The translations under genes were made by a program, and so were the position numbers. From contig JAJFPB010000009.1 in the NCBI GenBank assembly GCA_020881915.1, positions 992,001 to 1,056,000 on the forward strand: a stretch of 64,000 nt of DNA, written 5' to 3'. Source of the stretch: Paramyrothecium sp. XJ0827. Lineage: Eukaryota > Ascomycota > Sordariomycetes > Hypocreales > Stachybotryaceae. Below the pieces are notes generated by a model. The model was not told the origin of the DNA and did no database searches. It was given only the letters and a program-made list of their open reading frames with translations. Below, in pieces: positions 57,098 to 64,000 of the stretch (within the stretch, counting starts at the first letter, position 1; each line of letters begins with the position of its first letter).

Positions 57098-58354
57098 GAT
57101 GGGCCGAGATATCAGGCGAATTGTTGTGAAGACTGAAATTTAGATGTCAAATGCTACTATACTCTAGGAACTTTCGAAGAAAAGAGAAACAGAAAATGAG
57201 AAGATCTTGAGCACATAAGTGGAATATAAATAATTGTTCACGGGCTGGAAGCACGACAATATAATACGTCATGTCTGGAGCTAGTTCCGAGCAATGCGTC
57301 CAAACCGCCACATTTCAACCGTTCGGTCAAGCTACACTACGCCTACTTGCCTGCGTTCCGTCATCCAAACTAGACGTAATTTTTAACGGAGCACCTCTCT
57401 CATTTTATTTGGAATTTTTCCCGTGAGTAGTGCTAAATGAGCTCCAGTGTAAACGATGGAGGCATCCCTGAGTTGGGCCTAACGACTCCGCCTTACCCTG
57501 TATACGGAATACTTGCGCTCCAAATATGGGATCACAGCAAAAAGGGTTTCGAGAAGTGGATTCATACCAATTGCCAAATCTCTCAGTGATCTAAGTAAGT
57601 CGCGCTGTTTTTTGACTGCTGTGAACAATCTTAGTGCCGCAGCCGCTCAACATTCGCAAGCCGGCCTCTACTGACTGTACGCCTGAGCACAGGTAAATAC
57701 GACACAACGAATTAAGGAGGCGAAGGTGGCAGTGGAGGTCGAGGTAATATTCAGCAATACCGAGGCAGGATTTATTTTTATCTTAAATCATGCATTACTT
57801 GTGTTTGATGGTGCAGCGCACCGAGCAATCGGTCTGAAGATGGGTTGCGCAGTTCAAGCGGCTACATGACTTCACACCCCAAGCCGATGAAAAAGATTAG
57901 AATCATTGTTGCAAGTCCGTGCAGTTCCTGGGCCATATTATACTTCTAGAAGCAAGGTTTAAAATGGTATGGCAATTACGACCCGTTACGGTGCCGGCAC
58001 TCTTTAGTCCATACACCCTTCACCATAGCTAGCTACCGGTGGTGTATACTGCAAATGATCGGATCATCGCCTCCAGTCCTGGGGAACCAGCAGGGGTTCC
58101 ACCACACAGCGGCGATCCAGCGCTCGGCAGCTGAACTATGGAGACGGTGTCTCCTCCACCCGCGCACAGCCCCCATCTTTATTCCGCGTCATTGTTCAAG
58201 AGCCACATACCGGATGTGGCATCCATGGTTTGCCATGTAAGAACCGGCAAGCTCGAGCGTGCCAACGAAGGCAGATTCTACTCGCAGCAACATCCGTCGC
58301 CCCCAATCATCTTTTCTCTGAATCATTTCTGCATCTCAATTGCCGTATCTCAGT
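57098..58354. other. Intergenic, no gene seen
   Basis: 1.26 kb, AT-rich on the left, with only short frames. The left end is the SDR promoter. Confidence 0.45.
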
Positions 58355-58726
58355 ATGCATTTGCTTCAATTTAAAACGTTGGGGCTTCTGACAATCGTTG
58401 CCTGCGCAGCACACATTTCTATGACCGGCTCGTCGCTCTGTCTTCCCATTCTACACGCTGCGGAAATTGATCCTCCAATGGAGATCTTGATGGATAACAT
58501 CAACTCGGAAGCATCTCAATCAGAGCCGGATGCCATCACTTTAGCAAAGAAAGCGCAACTGTACCACTATCTCGCTCAATGTCATGGAAATACTTCTCTC
58601 TGGGACCAACGTTGTAACGCCCATATGCTTGGAACAGATAACAATACAAATATGTGCCAAGCGATGTCATGGTCTACCAGAACAGGCGTCACAAAGCAAA
58701 GTGCCGGCCTTCCAACCACAATATAA
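58355..58726 (+). CDS. Possible small secreted protein
   Basis: An uninterrupted frame of 123 aa starts with MHLLQFKTLGLLTIVACAAHISM, a plausible signal peptide. It continues with an acidic, Glu/Asp-rich stretch and four Cys (SSLCLP, AQCHGN, DQRCNA, NMCQAM). No family was recognised and no intron is needed. The frame could be chance; its composition and signal-like start are the only support. Confidence 0.35.
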   Translation: MHLLQFKTLGLLTIVACAAHISMTGSSLCLPILHAAEIDPPMEILMDNINSEASQSEPDAITLAKKAQLYHYLAQCHGNTSLWDQRCNAHMLGTDNNTNMCQAMSWSTRTGVTKQSAGLPTTI

Positions 58727-61219
58727 GCATTCAGAACCAAGACTAGGTGACAGTTCGCATACTCACTACAAAGAGGTATTATCTATTGCACGGGCTACAT
58801 TTGTATTTCTAGGTAACAAATCCACAGTAGGCTGGGCGTGGATGCATAAAATCTATAGCGGAGCAAGATGCAGCGGACTGTTAGCGGTGTTGATGTATCT
58901 TGAATATCGGGGGCTGCTGGCCGGGTGCTGAGCGCAAGTTCCAGGGACACGTATGATAAACATGGTAAGGGCCATATAAATAGTAAACAATGGTAGAATT
59001 ACAAACTTGAACTGGTTCAACTGATAGTTCGGCCACTTGGTATTTCCACCCCTGGCCAATCTATCGACCTTGACTTGATCTTGACCTAAACTTCTGGTGA
59101 CACCACTCCAGGACGAGTTCGAGATGATCGTCTCACTTTCGATATTGAATACGCGCGAAGATCATTTTTAGATATGAAGACAAAATTGCATGATTTTGAT
59201 TCTGGTAGGAAGAGGTGATAATCAGGACATTGGCAGCAACACCGAGTCCAGGACATCGCGCACCGATGAGGAGAGTCGGCACGAAAATGGAAACACAACA
59301 TGAATGACGGGATCATTTATACTTTAAGTTTGGACTCGAAGGATTTCAGAATGGCCGGTGAATATGGCGATCGGCCTCGAAGAGAAGGGGGACATTGCAT
59401 GTTAGGGTTACTGGATTATTATGGCCAGGCCTTCAATAAGCTCCGGCTGGGCATTTTGTGTGATGATTTATCTTACTATCCAAGGATTCTAACCATCTAA
59501 CAGTTGATCAGGTGAGGTATATGGCTGCGAAGGCAATTAAATACAGCGACACTCAACTTCTTTTCCTACAGCTGCTTCCACAACTGTCGTGGTTGACCGC
59601 AGCCGGCCACGGTAAAGGCTGGCATTCCCCCAATCGCTCAATGACGAAACTCGCGAGCGGAAAAGGAGACGGCAATAACAAAAAGAGGGAACAGAGTGGG
59701 AGTGAACGAAAGGGGAAATTTGGGATTTCTGTCGAGAAAAGCAAGGCCACCAAAGTTTCTTGAACCAGACGCTTCAAAAGACGTGGAATGGTGTGAAGCA
59801 ATTTCCAGGCCATCCTTGTTTTAAGCGAACCCGTCTTGGCAGAAGGTGAAAATCTTGCAGCACAGCAGCCCAGAGTAAGAGCTAAAAACACATCACATTG
59901 TTTTTAATCTGCCGACGTGGACGCATGAAATACCTTGGACTAAGTCCGCCTCTCCTTCGTCGTGAACTATTATGGCTCTCGTCATTCGCAGCCGCAACAA
60001 CATTGAAGATTGACCACTGCGCTCCGACCGGAAAGGTATCCACAAGCCAAGAAACCGGCGCTCCATCGCAATGTCAGTTGGTGTGGGCGCCATGAGAGGA
60101 GAGGGGGGTTCCTCCATGGGGCGCGTCACCCTGGGCCAATCCAATCCCAGTCAGGCTCGTGTGGCCGCCAACCAGAAGGGCTCGTATAACAAATCATAAG
60201 CTGACACTTTCCCGTCTTTTACCTCACACCGGCATCGAGCGGCTCCAAACCCTCTCCGGAAAGGTAGAGACCCCAGGCGTTTCGAGAGGGGGCCATGAAA
60301 GCGGGAGCTGTACAGAGGTATCTCGGCCGACGACTTACAGGCGTAATGGGCTTGCCAACATACCTGCGCAACCAACCGTTTATGCCCAAGATGCAGGATC
60401 TGCGGAGAGCAATGCCAAGTCTTTGCAGGTGAAGCACGACGCCAGCCACCCCCGTCAATGGCCAACCGCGCAACAGGTGCCATGTTTGTTGCGGCCTTTT
60501 CCCCCATGCAGAATAACGTGCCACTGTTCGTCCCATTTGGGATCGCAACCCATGCAACATGTCCATCACTGTACAGCACAGCCCCCCGCGTAATGTCGTT
60601 ACCCTGCGTGTTTCCCCCCCATATCACCTTTTTATCGTATAATTATGCTTATGTCGCTGGGCTGCACAGCCCCCGCGGGCGTGCGTTCCTGGTTTCTTTC
60701 ATACCTGCATCCTCACCAGTCAGCCTCCCGTGCGAGTCCTCGGGTGCTTTGGGTCGCGATCGCTGAGTGCTGCAGCAAGGGGATACGTATGCGCAGTGCG
60801 TATCTTCACCAATGACCTGAAACCCAGCGCAGTTACTCAATTTCCTGCCGTGTGTTAGCTGTGTCGTGGACCTTCTGGCTTGGACGGCTTGGGTTTGTTG
60901 TCACCTCTTCTCGATTCTCGGACGTGACCTTGGACCTGGATTCCTCGGCCCGTCACCCAGGCTTGTCCAGCTCGTTGTCTTGGCCCTCTAAATTGGGGGC
61001 GTTCGTATCGATAGGGACGCTTCTTCGCTCCCCACTCCACAGAGCCGCTTACTTTAATACGGGGGGTCCCCACGATCTTCGCACAAGGCAAGGCGCTTGC
61101 GTTGCTAGTGAAGGCGCATTCTGTACCCCACTGCGCCAGCTCTGAACATCCTCCGAAGTCTATAAGCTTGCTACAGACAAGCATCGTGCGAGGAGTTGTT
61201 CTCATCACCTTCTCCCATC
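58727..61219. other. Gene-poor interval, no supported gene
   Basis: 2.5 kb. Frames up to 158 codons exist on both strands at 60150-60630 but overlap each other and contain nothing recognisable; the region is GC-rich, which lengthens chance frames. The last part is the GH76 promoter. Confidence 0.45.
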
Positions 61220-62966
61220 ATGGCGTCAACCATGGCGGCTGGCGCCCTGTGCCTGGGACTATTACTCGGCAGCGCTCACGCTGCATATTACAGCTTGGAC
61301 ACCCGAGGTAGGCGACCAAAGACACGTCCGTTCGCGAAGCTTCCCGTTCTAATCCTAGGCTTGCAGAGGATATACTCGAGGCTTCTCGCACTCTCGCATA
61401 TGATATGATGTTACTCTACCCAGGTAACCAGACCGGCGGCACCCCCGGCATTCTGCCCGGTCCGCCACCGGCGGGGCCTTACTACTGGTGGCAGGGAGGA
61501 GCGTTGATGGGAACATATATCGAGTACTGGCACTATACGGGAGATACCAGCTACAACGATGTTGTTACGGAGGGTATCCTACACCAGGTCGGCGAGAACC
61601 GAGACTTCCAACCCCTCGAACACACGCTATCGCTCGGCAACGACGACCAAGGCTTCTGGGGCTTGACGGCCATGCTCGCTGCCGAGCTCAAGTTTCCAGA
61701 TCCTCCAAGAGATCAACCACAGTGGCTTGCGCTCGCGCAAGCTGTCTGGGTTACGCAAGCAGACCCCAGACGCCACGATGATGTCTGCGGCGGCGGTTTG
61801 CGATGGCAAATCCCACCTACGAATGTTGGCTATGACTACAAGAACAGTATGTGGAGCCCATCAGCAGGGAATCTATCCCGTCCCGTCCAACACCCTATGC
61901 CAGAGGCCTTTGGCTAACATGTGTTCCACCGCTACTAGCTATTTCCAACGGTATCTTCTTCAATCTCGGCGCACGCTTGGCGCGGTACACGGGCAACGAA
62001 ACCTACGCCAGATACGCCGAAGACACATGGGACTGGTTATGGGCCGTCAACTTCATCGATCACGACAACTGGCTCGTCTACGATGGTGGCCATGACTACG
62101 CGAACTGTACTAACATCAATAAAGTTTCCACCTATTCTTACAATGCCGCCGTCCTGTTACAAGGTGCCGCATTTATGTATGACTATGTGAGTTGGTACAC
62201 CGGATTTTGCCTACATGCACATAAAAGCTCTTTGGATTGCTGACTTCTTCGCTAGACCAACGGCTCAAAGAGGTGGGAAGAACGCCTTGACAACCTTGTG
62301 GATGCTACGCTGGAACGATTCTTCCCAGATGGCATCGCCGTTGAAGTCTACTGCGAGCTGGCGCGCGAGTGCGATCAGGACATGTTATCCTTCAAAGGCT
62401 ACGTCCATCGTTGGCTTACTACAGCTTACCTATTGGCTCCATTCATTGCCGACAAAGTCAAGCCGGTCCTGCGCACGTCGGCCGAGGCCGCCGTCGCCCA
62501 GTGCACTGGCGGTGACAATGGCCGTGCATGCGGCTTCTACTGGGCGGAGGGCAAATACCACGACCCGCTGCTGGATGAGACCACGGGAGCGGGCGAGAGG
62601 ATGGATGTCCTTGCCGCTGTTTACACTCTACTTGCCACGGAGGAGGAGGACAAGCCGGTCACAAACGTCACGGGCGGCACGTCTGCAGGTGATCCGAATG
62701 CAGGCCTCCGCAGCGACAGCGACCAAGGTCCGCTCAGACCGATACGGACTGCTGACAGAGCCGGCGCCGGCATACTGACCGCCGTCATCATAATCAGCGC
62801 TGTCGGCACGTTCGTCTGGCTTTGCTGGCCGGAGAAGCAAGAGAAAGAAGACCGAGGGAAAGCGGCGGAAACTCCAAAGGATTCAGTAGCCCCAGCAGCT
62901 GCGACAGCTCCTGTGCTTGAAAAGACGCAGGCTGAAACGGCACAAACCCACCCACAGGCCAGCTGA
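61220..62966 (+). CDS. Glycoside hydrolase family 76, alpha-1,6-mannanase (Dcw1/Dfg5-like)
   Basis: Exons 61220-61307, 61367-61846, 61939-62186 and 62256-62966 (introns 59, 92 and 69 bp) give 508 aa. Signal peptide about 1-21. The paired catalytic Asp are in SLGNDDQGFWGL (D122, D123). PYYWWQGGALMGTYIEYWHYTG, NGIFFNLGARLARYTGN, and FKGYVHRWL are family blocks. Dcw1/Dfg5 relatives act at the plasma membrane and cross-link GPI-anchored mannoproteins to wall glucan. A TM helix (about 437-455, ILTAVIIISAVGTFVWLCW) is followed by a 50-residue charged cytosolic tail, so it is probably a type I membrane protein rather than GPI-anchored. Confidence 0.92.
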
Positions 62967-63631
62967 TGATGCATGTTGAAATGACAAGTTTTACGATATC
63001 CTGTCTTTTTGTGCCATTCATGGCAACACATAATAGCATACTTCATGGTGTTTATTAAGGGGCTTTTCAACCTTCTTCTTGTACATATATTCCTATTGCC
63101 CCTGTCGCCTCATACCTAGTACATGCTATGCCCTCCCAGCCTGAGCCGCTGGTATATAATCACAACACTCCCTTTCCGTGTGAGCCTTGACCAGCCTCAA
63201 ACTTCCTGCAAAAACTAAGCCTTGTCATCACACTGTTGATCAACTATATTTGAGGAGCGTGTGCTGAGAGAGAACATCATGTCGTGCACATATTGATGCT
63301 GAAAATGATTACCTTGGTAGACGAGGCGTGCCATTACTCGCCCTGGAAATCACACGGCCTTCAGCAAAAATACAGCTCAACGATGAAAATTATGGGCATG
63401 CTGTGCTGGAGGGCCTGAGAGTGGGTGGGCAGGATCAGACCCATGTGCCAAGTCCCTAGCTTACTACCTATGCGGAGCCCACCTGAACATGCCTCGTGCT
63501 GGATGATCTCACTATGACTTTGCATTCGTGCATTTGTCCAGGAACCTAGGAAAGTGTCAAGATTATCTTGGATATCCAGGTCATAACAATACTCGAGCAT
63601 TCAACACTTTCATCGGGGCTGATTCCTAGAT
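62967..63631. other. Convergent 3' flanks, no gene seen
   Basis: 665 bp between the GH76 and GFA gene stops. Nothing was recognised. Confidence 0.5.
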
Positions 63632-63981
63632 TTAGTCTTCGTCATCTCGAGGATATTCTTTCCCTCCCTTGACTAAGTCTGTAACCCCCGGAATAGCATT
63701 CTCCATCCAAATCTGCTTTGTGCTCGGAGTGCCTAGGATACGGCCATATTTCTTGAGAACTTCCTCGTCCAGTGTCCCAATGGTCAGAGCATACACATCA
63801 CTCTCGTCCGACTGCCACGTGAAGGAGGAGCCACACTCAGAGCAAAAACCACGGCCATGTCCTGGTGACGAGACGTACTTTTTGAACTTCGGGGACGAGC
63901 CCAGAGGAGGCTGGAATCTAGAAGCTGGAATATTGAGGAACTGGGGCAGGAGAGTTCCGATAACTTTGCGACACATGGTGC
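63632..63981 (-). CDS. GFA-domain protein (glutathione-dependent formaldehyde-activating type), 5' part outside window
   Basis: The C-terminal exon only. It contains TMCRK near its start, FCSECGSSFTW (CxxC zinc site), and IGTLDE, which are GFA-family features. The splice acceptor CACTCAG at 63982-63988 precedes it; the next codon would be completed by a preceding exon, probably giving the C-x-x-C zinc motif (CTMCRK). The frame continues upstream only if the acceptor is ignored, and then the zinc ligands are lost, so I read the upstream part as intron and the gene as cut by the window edge. Zinc-binding enzyme or binding protein for glutathione adducts. Confidence 0.8.
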
Positions 63982-64000
63982 CTGAGTGGGTGGCATGTTA

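Noticed and set aside
60150..60630. 158-codon minus and 144-codon plus frames
   Set aside because: They overlap each other in a GC-rich region where chance frames are long; no recognisable motif.
1..64000. Secondary-metabolite gene cluster
   Set aside because: Efflux pump, SDRs, regulator and hydrolases are present, but there is no PKS, NRPS, terpene cyclase, DMATS or P450 in the window.
1..64000. CRISPR array, prokaryotic operon or riboswitch
   Set aside because: The sequence is eukaryotic with spliceosomal introns; no regularly spaced repeats were seen.

Overview
The window is nuclear DNA from a filamentous ascomycete (Pezizomycotina, probably a Sordariomycete; genus not determined). The evidence is many short introns of about 47-92 bp with GT..AG ends and CTAAC/CTGAC-type branch sites, intron-containing tRNA genes, and fungal-specific protein families: TRI12-type MFS pump, HET domain, RTA1, 2EXR, Zn2Cys6 factor, GH76, con-10, 7-TM rhodopsin-like protein. 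I rebuilt exon structures by hand by joining reading frames at splice consensus sites so that family motifs run through. Every joined CDS given below divides by three.

Layout. 0-8.4 kb: a 14-TM efflux pump, a rhodopsin-like membrane protein, a dead NmrA-family gene and a small conserved membrane-anchored protein. 8.4-18.2 kb: a membrane-anchored lectin-like beta-propeller, a gene-poor gap, an F-box protein, a truncated RTA1 gene, a divergent mitochondrial carrier and a polytopic membrane protein. 19-28 kb: a 2EXR protein, tRNA-Pro, an HSL-type hydrolase, two tandem tRNA-Gly genes, an HGSNAT/DUF1624-type acetyltransferase and a large ankyrin protein. 29-35 kb: a three-exon con-10-like gene, a secreted FMN hydroxy-acid oxidase and a secreted SGNH esterase with a 10-nt microexon. 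36-45.4 kb: a Zn2Cys6 regulator divergent from an aldo/keto reductase, a secreted PLC-like phosphodiesterase divergent from an extended SDR reductase, an NAD-binding relic and a cyanamide-hydratase-like HD enzyme. 48-54 kb: a small secreted protein, a HET protein, an alpha/beta hydrolase and a Kex2-type cysteine-rich secreted protein reconstructed from three exons. 55.9-64 kb: a solo-LTR-like element, a classical SDR, a GH76 mannanase and a partial GFA-domain gene cut by the window edge.

There is no backbone PKS, NRPS or terpene-synthase gene, so this is not a classical secondary-metabolite cluster. It looks like accessory chromosome-arm content: transporters, secreted enzymes, self/non-self proteins (HET, ankyrin), candidate effectors, and several decayed genes (NmrA, RTA1, NAD-binding stub, possible ankyrin and other relics). 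The most useful points for follow-up are the Kex2-processed six-cysteine protein at 53.6-54.2 kb, the secreted FMN oxidase, the microexon and GC-AG intron gene models, and the mitochondrial carrier with eroded signature motifs.
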